Shown here in pieces: positions 1-9,214 of a stretch of 64,000 nt of DNA. Location of the stretch: contig JADLFI010000004.1 in NCBI GenBank assembly GCA_020845635.1, forward strand, positions 1 through 64,000, read 5' to 3'. This DNA is from Bacteroidia bacterium. GTDB taxonomy: Bacteria > Bacteroidota > Bacteroidia > UBA4408. Numbering within the stretch: position 1 is the first letter of the stretch; every line of letters starts with the position of its first letter. The position numbers and the translations under genes are program-made. The notes beneath the pieces were generated by a model, which saw nothing but the letters and a program-made list of their open reading frames with translations, was not told the DNA's origin and ran no database searches.

Positions 1-126
1 ATTGTTTAAAGGCACAACTAATTTTTTAAAACCCCATAATATATTTTACTTGCAACTGAGCTCCGGAAGCTTTATTCAACACAGGATTAAATCAAAGCAT
101 AGCTTCGTTTAATCCCTATATGTTAT
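1..126 (+). repeat. Dispersed intergenic repeat, copy 1
   Basis: This stretch matches, in inverted orientation, 31052-31195 over its whole length with scattered mismatches. Shared blocks include the run ending in ACCCCATAAT (about 27-40), GCTTTATTCAAC (69-80) and the hairpin whose arms are GGATTAAA and TTTAATCC, with inner arms AAGC and GCTT (about 84-115). It lacks the 19-base insertion present in copy 2. The copy begins at the window edge, so it may extend further to the left. No coding capacity is seen. Confidence 0.8.
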
Positions 127-501
127 GAATACTGTCGTGCTGTGCATGGACATATAGTGGATTAATGCCTATTACTGTAATAATTATAATAGCCCAAATA
201 CTTATAATGTTATTATTATTTGATGGCATTAGTATTTTTTTGTAAATTTATTCATTATCCAACTAAATTACACTATAACAGAATAAAAAAATTGTATCGG
301 CAGCACCTCAAAAGGAACAAATAATCAATGTTCTTTCAATATTCATTTTAATTGACTTTAGTTTATTGATTATATACCTAGCTAAACTTATTGATTTGCG
401 ATAGTTTAGTGTAAACATTGTTACTAACAATTATATTTGCATCTGAAACTATTTACATTTTTATAATAATTGTATTTAACAGTATTGCTAAGCTAACAAA
501 T
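127..501. other. Non-coding leader region before the acyl-CoA dehydrogenase gene
   Basis: AT-rich sequence between repeat copy 1 and the first gene. No open frame here looks like a protein. It contains one promoter-like TATATTTG box at 432-439. I see no RNA gene or terminator. Confidence 0.5.
432..439 (+). promoter_or_regulatory. Putative Bacteroidota -7 box (TATATTTG)
   Basis: Matches the TAnnTTTG -7 consensus of Bacteroidota housekeeping promoters and lies 62 bases before the ATG at 502. No clear TTTG -33 element lies at the right distance, so this is only a candidate. Confidence 0.35.
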
Positions 502-1659
502 ATGAAATTAAAAGTAGGTGTCATAGGAGCCGGTGCCATGGGCTCGGGAATTGCGCAAGTGGCCGCAACCGGTAATTGTCAAGTGGTGTTATATGATAAT
601 AATAAGGATATGCTTCAGAAAGCTCTTGATAATATCCAATTATCATTAAGTAAATTAGTAGAGAAAAATAAGATTAATGAAAATGAGAAACAAAGGATAT
701 TAAAAGATATACAAGCAGTTAACAATTTAAATGCTTTTGAAGGATGTCAGTTAGTCATTGAAGCAATAGTTGAAGATCTTATGGTAAAACAGCAGTTGTT
801 TGGCAGTATTGAAAAAATAATTGATGAGCATTGTATTTTAGCCAGTAACACTTCCTCCTTATCAATAGCCGCCATAGCTGCCGCTTGTTCCCATAAAGAG
901 CGGGTAATTGGAATTCATTTTTTTAATCCTCCGGTGCTTATGCCTTTGGTAGAAATAGTTCCATCGTTAACCACTACAAAGGCCGTTGCCGAACAGGCTA
1001 ATCATATTATCAAATCGTGGGGAAAAACTACGGTGCTGGCAAAAGACACTCCCGGATTTATTGTAAACCGTTTGGCTCGTCCTTATTATGGCGAGGCAAT
1101 AAAAATTTACGAGGAGGGCATGGCCGATTTTGCCACCATAGATAATGCTATGAAATTGTTAGGAGGATTTAAAATGGGTCCCTTTGAATTAATGGATTTT
1201 ATTGGTAATGATGTTAATTACCGAGTAACCGAAACCGTATGGCAGCAGTTTTTTTATGATGCACGTTACCGACCTTCGCTTACACAGAAAAGGCTCTTTG
1301 AGGCCGGCCTTTTTGGTCGTAAAACAAAAAAAGGATATTATGATTATACTAGCGAGAGCAAGCCTCATCCAAATACTGATGAAACCCTGATGCAACAAAT
1401 ATTTATACGCATTATGAGTATGCTTATTAACGAGGCTGCTGAAGCTCTGTTATTAAACATAGCTACCCGAGAAGATTTGGATATGGCTATGGTAAAAGGG
1501 GTAAACTACAAGCAAGGGCTTTTAAAGTGGGCCGATGAGATAGGAATTGAGAAAGTATTAAACGAACTAACTGCTTTGCACAACTGGTTTGGCGATGACA
1601 GATATAGGCCAAGCACTATGCTAAAATTAAAAGTTAAAGAAAAGAAGAATTTTTATTAA
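502..1659 (+). CDS. 3-hydroxyacyl-CoA dehydrogenase (PaaH/Hbd-like)
   Basis: A 385-residue NAD-dependent dehydrogenase that would oxidise 3-hydroxyacyl-CoA in fatty-acid or aromatic-acid breakdown, or act on 3-hydroxybutyryl-CoA. The Rossmann motif GAGAMG is at residues 9-14. The NTSSL segment, the catalytic His of HFFNPP (about H139) and the Glu of VEIV (about E151) are present, followed by KDTPGFIVNRL at the domain junction. It is longer than a minimal Hbd of about 285 residues because a second 3HCDH C-terminal domain follows. The frame is open upstream from a TTG at 418, but the ATG at 502 directly precedes the conserved N-terminus and was chosen. It converges on the next gene with a 2-base gap. 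The exact substrate is not visible from the sequence. Confidence 0.9.
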   Translation: MKLKVGVIGAGAMGSGIAQVAATGNCQVVLYDNNKDMLQKALDNIQLSLSKLVEKNKINENEKQRILKDIQAVNNLNAFEGCQLVIEAIVEDLMVKQQLFGSIEKIIDEHCILASNTSSLSIAAIAAACSHKERVIGIHFFNPPVLMPLVEIVPSLTTTKAVAEQANHIIKSWGKTTVLAKDTPGFIVNRLARPYYGEAIKIYEEGMADFATIDNAMKLLGGFKMGPFELMDFIGNDVNYRVTETVWQQFFYDARYRPSLTQKRLFEAGLFGRKTKKGYYDYTSESKPHPNTDETLMQQIFIRIMSMLINEAAEALLLNIATREDLDMAMVKGVNYKQGLLKWADEIGIEKVLNELTALHNWFGDDRYRPSTMLKLKVKEKKNFY

Positions 1660-1661
1660 CG

Positions 1662-3740
1662 CTACCGCAGTAAGGTAACCGTGCCCCTGTATTCTTTGGT
1701 TTCAAAGTTTTCGTTTTGGAAAGTTATCCTATAAATGTAAACATCCATTCGTGCTTCATTCCCATTAATAGTACCATCCCATCCTGTAGTTGGTTCAGTT
1801 GTTTCAAACACCCTTTCGCCCCATTTTGTAAATATCTGGAACAAGTAATTATTGGTATTTAAGAAAGTTGATGCAGGTTTAAATATTTTATTTACACCAT
1901 CAGGCTGGAATGCATTTGGCATATAAAAAGTTTTCATTTGCTTAACACAAATCTTATTTGAGCGACTACTGTCGGCAAAGAAATTAATGGTATCTAAACC
2001 TTGGTAAGCCTGTACATAATAGCAATACTCTCCATCTTTTGAAATTCTGTTGGCTATATCATCATAGTAGGTATTGCTTCCATACGGAATAGTAGCTGCC
2101 GGGATATCACTAAAAACACCTTGAAATCCTCTAAATACTTTGTAGGAGCGGACATTCCCGTTCCAGTTTTCATAGTCAGACCAGGAAATTGTATTTTCCA
2201 TATCTAATTCAGATGCTGCCCGTAAGAATATTGTTTTGGCAATATTATCCGAATTATAAACCGGTTGACCACATAAGTTAAAGGCAACAGCTCTATATAC
2301 ATAACTCTTCTTATAGGTTAAACAATTCGTAGTATCTTCATATACCAAGAAGGCATTATTAGGGTCAAAAGGAATAGTTGCAAGAGTGTCAAAAGTGTCG
2401 CCTAAATTTTCTGAACGCATAATTACATATTCCGTAATATCAGCTGTTGTATCATGATATAACATAAGTTCAGCTGAACGGATACCGGTTACAGTTGCAT
2501 ATTTAAAATACAAAAATGCAGGTCTTACAGGAACATCAGCGATTATCTCGGTATAACTTGACTCGGAGAATAAAAATCCACTGGCATCAATGGCTTTAAT
2601 TTTGTATGTATAAAGGGTTCCTTGTATTAATGATAAATGGGTATAAGTAGTGTCGTTAGGACCTACAGTTGCCAATAATGAATAAGGACTTGCATTTTGA
2701 CTTACATAAATTTCATAAGCTCCAACTCCTTGTGGCCAGTTAGTATATTTATTCCAGCTTATTTCAATAGTCCCATCACATGTTTCAAGTTTACTTTTTG
2801 GGAAAATAGTATGATGAAACAAACTAGGCGAGCCGGTATTTCCGCAACTATCATAGGCAGCTACTCTATAGGTTTCTGATAATGTATTGGGGAACGAACC
2901 TTCTAATGAGGTTAAAGTAGCAGTAATACTTAATCGACCTGGCACATCAGCCACCTGCACCGGACTTCCGGTATTATTTAACTGATAAACATAATAACCT
3001 TTAACATCCGGTGACGGACTTATATCCCAAGTTAATGTAACATCCTGAAGTGGTGCTGCACCGGTAACAGTAACAGTTTTAAGAGTTGGGGCATCAGGAA
3101 TAGTATTTACAAATGTACTTTCCTTTTCATTACTTACCGACAAACAACCTGCAGCTTGATCGCCTAAATCAATCCTATAATAAATAGTTTCGTTACAAAC
3201 AGGGAAATAAATTAAACTATCACTATAATTAGGGGTGCTTACATTGCCTAATTGTGTATATCCGGGTGCCGGCAAAATTCTACGGTAAACTCTATAGGTT
3301 CCTTCGGTGCTTGGAAAAGCAGGGGTATGTATAGGATTCCAGCTTAGCTCCATGTGACCATTAGCACCCTGTATTACATTCAGGTTAATAGATTGTATTG
3401 TGTCTGAATGAGTTGATAATTGATTGGAATTAAAACGAGTAACCAAATAAAAATATCTGGATGTGTTTACCACCGGCAAAGATGTAATGGTAGTTGAAGT
3501 GGTTAAGTAAACATTGATGGTTTGCACCATATTAAAAGGGCCATTGGGTGAGTTGGAATAAAAAATCTGATACTCATCAAAGGTATTACCATTTAAAGGA
3601 GGTGCCGAGGGCCAGCAGAGTTCTACTGAGGTGTCATCAATAACTCGTATAGTTCTTACTGATGGTGCGGCCATAGGCTGCGCTATAGCTTGAAGCCCAA
3701 ACAACAATAATATAAATAATAAAGAGAATATTCTTTTCAT
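1662..3740 (-). CDS. T9SS type B cargo protein with fibronectin-like domains
   Basis: A 692-residue secreted protein. The N-terminus from the ATG at 3740 is a classical signal peptide: MKR, a run of about 15 hydrophobic residues, then AIAQ. Several domains resembling fibronectin type III follow (residues about 25-610), with typical LSWN and YRV strands. The last ~90 residues form a gliding-motility-associated (type B) C-terminal domain: PNAFQPDGVN, WGERVF, GWDGTING and the terminal GTVTLLR. Such proteins are exported by Sec and then by the type IX system to the cell surface or medium. The frame stays open up to 3788, but the -7 box at 3757-3764 lies inside that extension, which supports 3740. 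The binding partner or function is unknown. Confidence 0.88.
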   Translation of the reverse strand: MKRIFSLLFILLLFGLQAIAQPMAAPSVRTIRVIDDTSVELCWPSAPPLNGNTFDEYQIFYSNSPNGPFNMVQTINVYLTTSTTITSLPVVNTSRYFYLVTRFNSNQLSTHSDTIQSINLNVIQGANGHMELSWNPIHTPAFPSTEGTYRVYRRILPAPGYTQLGNVSTPNYSDSLIYFPVCNETIYYRIDLGDQAAGCLSVSNEKESTFVNTIPDAPTLKTVTVTGAAPLQDVTLTWDISPSPDVKGYYVYQLNNTGSPVQVADVPGRLSITATLTSLEGSFPNTLSETYRVAAYDSCGNTGSPSLFHHTIFPKSKLETCDGTIEISWNKYTNWPQGVGAYEIYVSQNASPYSLLATVGPNDTTYTHLSLIQGTLYTYKIKAIDASGFLFSESSYTEIIADVPVRPAFLYFKYATVTGIRSAELMLYHDTTADITEYVIMRSENLGDTFDTLATIPFDPNNAFLVYEDTTNCLTYKKSYVYRAVAFNLCGQPVYNSDNIAKTIFLRAASELDMENTISWSDYENWNGNVRSYKVFRGFQGVFSDIPAATIPYGSNTYYDDIANRISKDGEYCYYVQAYQGLDTINFFADSSRSNKICVKQMKTFYMPNAFQPDGVNKIFKPASTFLNTNNYLFQIFTKWGERVFETTEPTTGWDGTINGNEARMDVYIYRITFQNENFETKEYRGTVTLLR

Positions 3741-3756
3741 CTTAGGTATTGACCAA

Positions 3757-3764
3757 CAAAGATA
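3757..3764 (-). promoter_or_regulatory. Putative -7 box (TATCTTTG) of the T9SS cargo gene
   Basis: TAnnTTTG on the minus strand, 16 bases before the ATG at 3740. It decides against the longer upstream start. The same octamer precedes sppA and the PKD lipoprotein gene in this window. Confidence 0.5.
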
Positions 3765-3798
3765 ATAATTTTTTTTAAAATTAAACATTGAATTAACA

Positions 3799-5073
3799 CT
3801 ATAATTTACCTACTACTAATTGACTTAAATCACTCTTATTCAAATATTTTTGAGCCAAACGCATAATATCTTCGGCTTTGGCTTGTTTTATATACTCTAC
3901 GTAGTTAATATAATAATTGTTAGTTAATCCGTAATCATTTATGGCAGTAAATTTATCGGATAAAGCAAAAGGGCCGTCAACACTCCTTAAAAAAGTACCT
4001 TGCATATAATTTTTTACGAGATTAAGTTCATCGTTACTTACAGGTTCTTGTTGTAATTGTTCTATTTCTTTATAAATTTCATTTAATGCATCTTGTGTTA
4101 CCTCGGTTCCCACTTCGGTACTGATGCAGAAAAAACCATCATGTTGTAACGATACAATTCCCGAGCCTATACCATAAGTATATCCTTTATCTTCTCTAAT
4201 ATTTGCCATTAACCTACTTCCAAAATATCCGCCCAAAATGGTATTTAAAACAAGCATACCGTAATAGTCTTCATGTTTTTTATTAAATAATCTACGTCCT
4301 ATTCTTATAGCACTTTGTAAGGCATCGGCTTTTTCAATATACTGTTTCTGCCCGGCACCAATATTGTTTTGATAGGCAACATCGGTTTTTTCTCCATGCA
4401 AATGAAGCTGCCCTAGTGTTTGTGTTAACTCCAATATTTGTTCTTGATGAATCTTTCCGGCCATTACAATATACCAATTATTATTTTGGTATTGCTGATA
4501 ATAAAATTTTTGCAATTGTTCAGGTGTTATCTTATCATAATCGCTTTCTACTATAAATTGATTGTAGGGGCTTTGATTAAATAATAACTTATTAAAATAA
4601 TTGCGTGCCACAAAATCAACTTTTTGTTGATTAACCAAAAATTTTTGCTTTTGATTGGTTTTGAATAAAATTACCTCCTTTTCGGGATAATTAGCATGTT
4701 GAATTATGTCTATTAATACAGGAAGCGTTTTATTTAAATGTTTATTTAAACTATACAAAACTACTGATGATTTATCATTGTAGATAGAGAGTTCAAGAAA
4801 AGCGCCATGAAAATCAAGTTGCTCGGCAATTTCCGAAGCGGTTTTTGAAATTGTACCTTCGCGCATCAAAGCATTAGTGGCATAGGCAATCAGCGGATTA
4901 CTTTCATAATAATCTCCGGCAGTAAATACCAATTCAATCTTGCATAATTCTTGTGAGCCGGTATCAAATACATATAAAGGGATTCCATTGGGTAAAACAT
5001 ATTTTTGAGGTTTAATTTCAGGGAAACTAAAATTAATTGAATTATGCGGAGCTTGTTTTCTATCTAATATCAT
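3799..5073 (-). CDS. M16 family peptidase, non-catalytic subunit
   Basis: A 424-residue protein of the insulinase/processing-peptidase fold. The inverted zinc motif HxxEH is missing; the matching region reads around TAGDYYESN. The second-domain signature with Arg and Tyr (NIREDKGYTYGIGSG, about residue 290) is kept. In bacterial M16B pairs this pattern marks the partner that helps form the substrate chamber for the catalytic subunit. It follows the catalytic gene with a 6-base gap, so the two are almost certainly co-transcribed and probably form a heterodimer. No signal peptide is apparent, so the location is uncertain. The ATG start at 5073 is the first in the frame. Confidence 0.88.
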   Translation of the reverse strand: MILDRKQAPHNSINFSFPEIKPQKYVLPNGIPLYVFDTGSQELCKIELVFTAGDYYESNPLIAYATNALMREGTISKTASEIAEQLDFHGAFLELSIYNDKSSVVLYSLNKHLNKTLPVLIDIIQHANYPEKEVILFKTNQKQKFLVNQQKVDFVARNYFNKLLFNQSPYNQFIVESDYDKITPEQLQKFYYQQYQNNNWYIVMAGKIHQEQILELTQTLGQLHLHGEKTDVAYQNNIGAGQKQYIEKADALQSAIRIGRRLFNKKHEDYYGMLVLNTILGGYFGSRLMANIREDKGYTYGIGSGIVSLQHDGFFCISTEVGTEVTQDALNEIYKEIEQLQQEPVSNDELNLVKNYMQGTFLRSVDGPFALSDKFTAINDYGLTNNYYINYVEYIKQAKAEDIMRLAQKYLNKSDLSQLVVGKL

Positions 5074-5079
5074 ACGCTG

Positions 5080-6336
5080 TTAGTTGTTTTGTTCTTTGAG
5101 TTGATTCATCAGATAATATAGCGTAACGGAGTTTTCGGGTTTAAAATATTTTTGTGCTGTATTACGAATATCATCAACGGTTATTTGTGCATACTTTAGG
5201 CCTTCGGCATTTAGCATATCGGCATTGCCCAATAATTCAAAATATGCCAAGGCCATGGCTTTATTTAGTATATTAGTATTTGAAAACTCTAATAGGCTTT
5301 CCACTTTGTTCTTTACTTTTTGGAGCTCATTTTCCGATAAGGTTTGATTTGTAAAATAATAAACATGTTGGTCAATTTCTTTTTCGGCCTCTTCAACATC
5401 AGTTCCTTGAGTCAGCTTTCCTGAAACTATAAACAAGCCATTATCCATATCGCCACTTACATAGGCGCTGATATCGGTAAACATTTTCTTTTCTTTAACC
5501 AATGATAAATAAAGGCGTGATGATTTTCCATTACTTAAGATATCTGAAATTAAATCGAAATGATGATAACTTTTATCTTTACGATTGCAGATATGCCAGG
5601 CTTTATAAATGCTATTGGCCGGAACATCGCGATATACTGTTTGTTTGCGGGCCTCGGTTTGTATTGGTTCTTTGGGCAAGTTACGCTCTGCCTTAGGTTT
5701 TGCTTCAATAGGACCAAACCATTTATTGCTCCATTGCTCAACCTGCTGGCGTGAAATATTGCCTGCAACAACCATAATGGCATTTCCAGGATGATAATAC
5801 TTTTTGAAAAAACTTTTTACCTCGTCCATCGTAGCATTTTCTATATGCGAAATTTCTTTTCCTATAGTATTCCAACGATAGGGGTGAACTTTATAGGCTA
5901 AGGGTTTTAGCAATAGCGCTACATCGCCATAGGGCTGATTTAGGTAACGTTGTTTAAACTCCTCAATAACCACCTGCCTTTGCACTTCTAAACTTTTTGT
6001 AGTAAAGGCTAAACTCAGCATACGGTCGCTTTCTAACCAAAAGGCTGTTTCGGCATTCTCGGCCGGAAGTGTTAAGTAGTAGTTAGTAATATCATTATTG
6101 GTAAAGGCATTATTCTCGCCCCCGGCCATTTGCAAAGGCTCATCGTAGCTCGGAATGTTTATTGAACCTCCAAACATTAAATGTTCAAATAAATGGGCAA
6201 ACCCGGTATGATTCTCGTCTTCATCACGTGCCCCAACATCATACAAAATATTCATGCAAACTAGCGGGGTTGATTTGTCTTCATGATATATTATCCTTAA
6301 TCCGTTATCAAGGATAATTCTCTCAAATTCTATCAT
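5080..6336 (-). CDS. M16 family zinc peptidase, catalytic subunit
   Basis: A 418-residue M16B peptidase. The inverted zinc motif HLFEH is at residues 48-52 and the third metal ligand lies in VIEEF (E125 or E126), with the expected spacing. The central M16_C domain covers about residues 165-340. These enzymes degrade peptides inside a two-subunit clam-shell. Here the degenerate partner is encoded 6 bases downstream, which fits an active/inactive heterodimer. The N-terminus has no leader, so it is probably cytoplasmic or periplasmic by an unseen route. The ATG at 6336 directly precedes the conserved first strand. The proline dehydrogenase gene ends upstream with a 15-base gap, so all three genes may be one transcript. 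Confidence 0.92.
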   Translation of the reverse strand: MIEFERIILDNGLRIIYHEDKSTPLVCMNILYDVGARDEDENHTGFAHLFEHLMFGGSINIPSYDEPLQMAGGENNAFTNNDITNYYLTLPAENAETAFWLESDRMLSLAFTTKSLEVQRQVVIEEFKQRYLNQPYGDVALLLKPLAYKVHPYRWNTIGKEISHIENATMDEVKSFFKKYYHPGNAIMVVAGNISRQQVEQWSNKWFGPIEAKPKAERNLPKEPIQTEARKQTVYRDVPANSIYKAWHICNRKDKSYHHFDLISDILSNGKSSRLYLSLVKEKKMFTDISAYVSGDMDNGLFIVSGKLTQGTDVEEAEKEIDQHVYYFTNQTLSENELQKVKNKVESLLEFSNTNILNKAMALAYFELLGNADMLNAEGLKYAQITVDDIRNTAQKYFKPENSVTLYYLMNQLKEQNN

Positions 6337-6351
6337 ACATTAGTTATTTAA

Positions 6352-7527
6352 TCAATAAGTTTTTTTACGTCTTTGTTTTTCTTTAATCAACAAACTTAAC
6401 TCACGTCCTGTTTGTCCTTTTACCGAGGTATTTTCCTCAGCCCGTCTAATTAAATAAGGCAAAACATTTCTGATAGGCCCGTAAGGAACATACTTGGCTA
6501 CATTGTAGTCAAGTCGTGCTAAGTTATAAGATATATGATCACTCATACCTAGCAATTGCGAGAAATAAATTCTCTTATCGTTAGGTGTAATTTTATGTTT
6601 CTCCATTAGGTTGACTAAGTGCTGTGAACTTTGCTCATTGTGTGTTCCGGCACAAATTGAAATATCGTTTATGTGTTCAACACAAAAATCCAGCGCAGCA
6701 TCATAATCGCGGTCGGTATCGGCTTTGGTTTTATTTATCGGATCCTGATAACCCATTTGTGCAGCTCTTTCGCGCTCTTTTTCCATATAGGCACCACGCA
6801 CCAGTTTTAATCCTATTTTATATCCACCGTTAACAGCACGGGTGTGCAATTGTTTTAAATAGGCAATTCTATCATGACGATACATTTGAAGAGTATTGTA
6901 AACAATTACCTTTTCTTTATTAAAAAGGCTCATCATTTCTTCGGTCAAATCATCTATGGCGCCTTGAATCCAACTATCCTCAGCATCTATAAAAATAGGA
7001 ATATTTACCTCGGCAGCACTGTTACAAACTTGTTTTACTCTGTCCTTGGCGCGTTGCCACTCTTGGGTTTCAGAGGTGGTTAATGTTTCTTTGGCAGTGA
7101 CTTTTTCAAGTAAAGCAAAACGAATCATTCCGGTTGGTTTAAACACTCCAAAAGGAATATTCTTGTTTTTAACAGCCTCTTTAATTGTTTCCTTTATCTC
7201 TTGTGCTGTATAGTCAAAATCGGCTTCGTTGTCTTTACCTTCTACACTATAATCAAGAATTGTACCTATATTATAATCGCCTAAGGATTTAATAGTGTGT
7301 GCACAATCCTTTATATTCTCGCCTCCGCAAAATTGTTTAAAAATAGTAGCTTTAATTAGTCCGCTTATTGGTAAATGTAAACCCAAAGCGGCATTGGTAA
7401 GTACTTTTCCTATTTTTACCCATGACGTACGACTTACTAAGGTAAAAAGCATATATGAGCGATTTAAATCAGCATCATTTTTTGAGGCAAAGGCTATTTC
7501 GGTATTATCAAATGGTATGATTGGCAT
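6352..7527 (-). CDS. Proline dehydrogenase
   Basis: A 391-residue stand-alone proline dehydrogenase, the FAD enzyme that oxidises proline to pyrroline-5-carboxylate in proline catabolism. Recognisable features are the VRGAYMEKERERA segment (about residue 245), the AGTHNEQSS strand, QLLGMSDHISYNLA, and the C-terminal YVPYGP...LIRRAEEN signature that contacts FAD and substrate. No aldehyde dehydrogenase domain is fused, unlike PutA, so the second step must be encoded elsewhere. A TATATTTG box at 7549-7556 lies 21 bases upstream of the ATG. The two M16 genes follow on the same strand. Confidence 0.92.
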   Translation of the reverse strand: MPIIPFDNTEIAFASKNDADLNRSYMLFTLVSRTSWVKIGKVLTNAALGLHLPISGLIKATIFKQFCGGENIKDCAHTIKSLGDYNIGTILDYSVEGKDNEADFDYTAQEIKETIKEAVKNKNIPFGVFKPTGMIRFALLEKVTAKETLTTSETQEWQRAKDRVKQVCNSAAEVNIPIFIDAEDSWIQGAIDDLTEEMMSLFNKEKVIVYNTLQMYRHDRIAYLKQLHTRAVNGGYKIGLKLVRGAYMEKERERAAQMGYQDPINKTKADTDRDYDAALDFCVEHINDISICAGTHNEQSSQHLVNLMEKHKITPNDKRIYFSQLLGMSDHISYNLARLDYNVAKYVPYGPIRNVLPYLIRRAEENTSVKGQTGRELSLLIKEKQRRKKTY

Positions 7528-7548
7528 AATTTACGCATTATTAACGTA

Positions 7549-7556
7549 CAAATATA
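7549..7556 (-). promoter_or_regulatory. Putative -7 box (TATATTTG) of the proline dehydrogenase gene
   Basis: Minus-strand TAnnTTTG 21 bases upstream of the ATG at 7527, with a TTG about 15 bases further upstream as a possible -33 element. It would drive proline dehydrogenase and perhaps the two M16 genes. Confidence 0.5.
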
Positions 7557-7653
7557 CAATCTAAAATACTTCAACTTTATAAAAAATGTTGCAAGACATA
7601 ATTATATGATTAACAGATTGTTGATAAGCTAAAACGATAATCATATTTTTGCC

Positions 7654-8730
7654 TTACTTCTTATCATAAACACGCTTTACCCATCGAGGTAAAATAATGG
7701 CTCCTGCAAAAATATATGGATAATAGCTTATTAATCGCCATAATAAGGCCAAGGCTGTTGCTAAAGTGAGATTATTTTGAAGTTCGGCTTTGAAAAACTG
7801 TGAGAACATAATTTCTGCCAAACCGCTTCCTCCTGGGGTTGGACTAACAATATTTAAAATGCCTATAATTATTTGTTTGCTATACAACAACAAATGGTTT
7901 ATATATAATGGGCTGAATGCGGCTATAATAAAATTGATGATTAAAAACCGTGCACTCCAACTAATAAAGGTAGTTAGTATGGAGTAAAACCAATAACTAA
8001 AATTTTTCCCTTTTAGCTCGGCACTTGCCATAATCATTTCATCACCGGTATGTTGTGCTGCAGTGGCAAACTTTCGCAATAAAGGTAAACGAAACACAGT
8101 AACCAAGAAGTTTTTAACTGCTTTAGCATCTATAAATAAAGCGTAGGCTACCAAAAGTTTATATAAAATAACTACAATATATACTAACCAAAAGGTCATA
8201 GATATGCTCTTGGTATTTATTATATATGACAGAAACTCCGGCACCTGAATATTTAAACTTACAAATAAATTTTCGCCACCTGCCAGGAAATAGGCTAGGG
8301 GAGCCATAATCCCCAGAAAAATTCCATCAAGAAGAGAGGAGAACAAAATAACTGAGACACTTTTTCCTAATTCAATTTTTTCTTTATTTAGCAGATATAT
8401 GGCTACAGCAAAACCACCTCCAAGGCTTGGAGGAATAACAGCCGAGGCAAATTCCCATAACATAATTACCTGAAAGGCTTTTCGCCAGTTTAAAAAATTG
8501 TCGGTTAGTACTCTTATGCGCAACATATAAGCCCAATCGCGCAATACAACCATTAAAAAAGCCATGCTCATCCAAAAATAGCTTTTAGCATTAAAGTGAA
8601 CATTTTCAAAAGCGCCCGGTGTAAAATTGCGATATAGCATAATGGAGGCAACGCCCAAGCCAATCACAACAGGCCATATCAGTCTTGAAGTTTTAAAACT
8701 TTGAATAGGATTATCTTTAGTTGCTTCCAC
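7654..8730 (-). CDS. Flippase-like / lysylphosphatidylglycerol synthase TM family membrane protein
   Basis: A 358-residue integral membrane protein with about eight hydrophobic segments. It has family-like features: PPSLGGGFAVAIYLLNKE near residue 100 and the NIVSPTPGGSGLAE segment near residue 300, which carries the conserved PGG motif. The family (UPF0104, DUF2029-like LPG synthase TM region) includes lipid-handling proteins. There is no aminoacyl-transferase domain here, so lipid flipping or lipid modification is only a family-level guess. The frame begins with GTG at 8730; no ATG occurs before residue 32, so GTG is the likely start. A TATTTTTG box lies at 8759-8766. The next gene is divergent. 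Confidence 0.8.
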   Translation of the reverse strand: MEATKDNPIQSFKTSRLIWPVVIGLGVASIMLYRNFTPGAFENVHFNAKSYFWMSMAFLMVVLRDWAYMLRIRVLTDNFLNWRKAFQVIMLWEFASAVIPPSLGGGFAVAIYLLNKEKIELGKSVSVILFSSLLDGIFLGIMAPLAYFLAGGENLFVSLNIQVPEFLSYIINTKSISMTFWLVYIVVILYKLLVAYALFIDAKAVKNFLVTVFRLPLLRKFATAAQHTGDEMIMASAELKGKNFSYWFYSILTTFISWSARFLIINFIIAAFSPLYINHLLLYSKQIIIGILNIVSPTPGGSGLAEIMFSQFFKAELQNNLTLATALALLWRLISYYPYIFAGAIILPRWVKRVYDKK

Positions 8731-8758
8731 ATTAATAGGTAACTTCCGCCAAAATACT

Positions 8759-8766
8759 CAAAAATA
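8759..8766 (-). promoter_or_regulatory. Putative -7 box (TATTTTTG) of the flippase-like gene
   Basis: Minus-strand TAnnTTTG about 28 bases before the GTG start at 8730. It lies in the short divergent region shared with the Spx/ArsC-like gene. Confidence 0.4.
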
Positions 8767-8805
8767 TTTTCATTTGTAATATTTTACTTTAATTTGTGTT
8801 TTGTT

Positions 8806-9159
8806 ATGAAAAAAATTTATTGCTTAAAAACTTGCAGCACTTGCCAACGAATTATTTCAGAACTGAATATTGGCAGTAATGTTATTATACAAGATATTAA
8901 AACCGAGAAAATAAGCCCGCAACAGCTTGATGAAATGGCCATGATGGCAGGTTCTTACGAGGCGCTCTTTAGCAGAAAAGCTTTAAAATACAGAGCTATG
9001 GAGTTAAATAAAAAAGCTTTAAACGAAACAGACTATAAAAATTATATACTTCAAGAATATACTTTCTTAAAACGCCCAACAGTTATAGTGAATAATAAAA
9101 TATTTATAGGAAGCGCCAAATCAACTATTGAAGCCTTAAAAAAGGAGTTCAACCAATAG
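8806..9159 (+). CDS. ArsC/Spx family thioredoxin-fold protein
   Basis: A 117-residue protein. The N-terminal strand is followed by CSTCQR (cysteines about 11 and 14), the position of the catalytic Cys of ArsC and of the CxxC of Spx. SRKALKYR and FLKRPTVIVNNKIFIG (about 80-97) are the other family marks. It could be a glutaredoxin-coupled arsenate reductase-like enzyme or a YffB/Spx-type regulator. No ars genes are nearby, so arsenic resistance is not supported by context. The ATG at 8806 gives the usual family length, and the TTG at 8794 is less likely. Confidence 0.8.
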   Translation: MKKIYCLKTCSTCQRIISELNIGSNVIIQDIKTEKISPQQLDEMAMMAGSYEALFSRKALKYRAMELNKKALNETDYKNYILQEYTFLKRPTVIVNNKIFIGSAKSTIEALKKEFNQ

Positions 9160-9214
9160 TATTATTTCAATAGATTATTCAACAAATTAATGATTGGCAA
9201 TTAAGCATATCACT

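Noticed and set aside
418-501. N-terminal extension of the 3-hydroxyacyl-CoA dehydrogenase from a TTG
   Set aside because: The extension is hydrophobic and AT-driven, overlaps a promoter-like box, and the ATG at 502 directly precedes the conserved Rossmann strand.
8806-9159. Arsenic resistance locus
   Set aside because: The protein has an ArsC/Spx fold, but no arsR, arsB or acr3 gene is adjacent.
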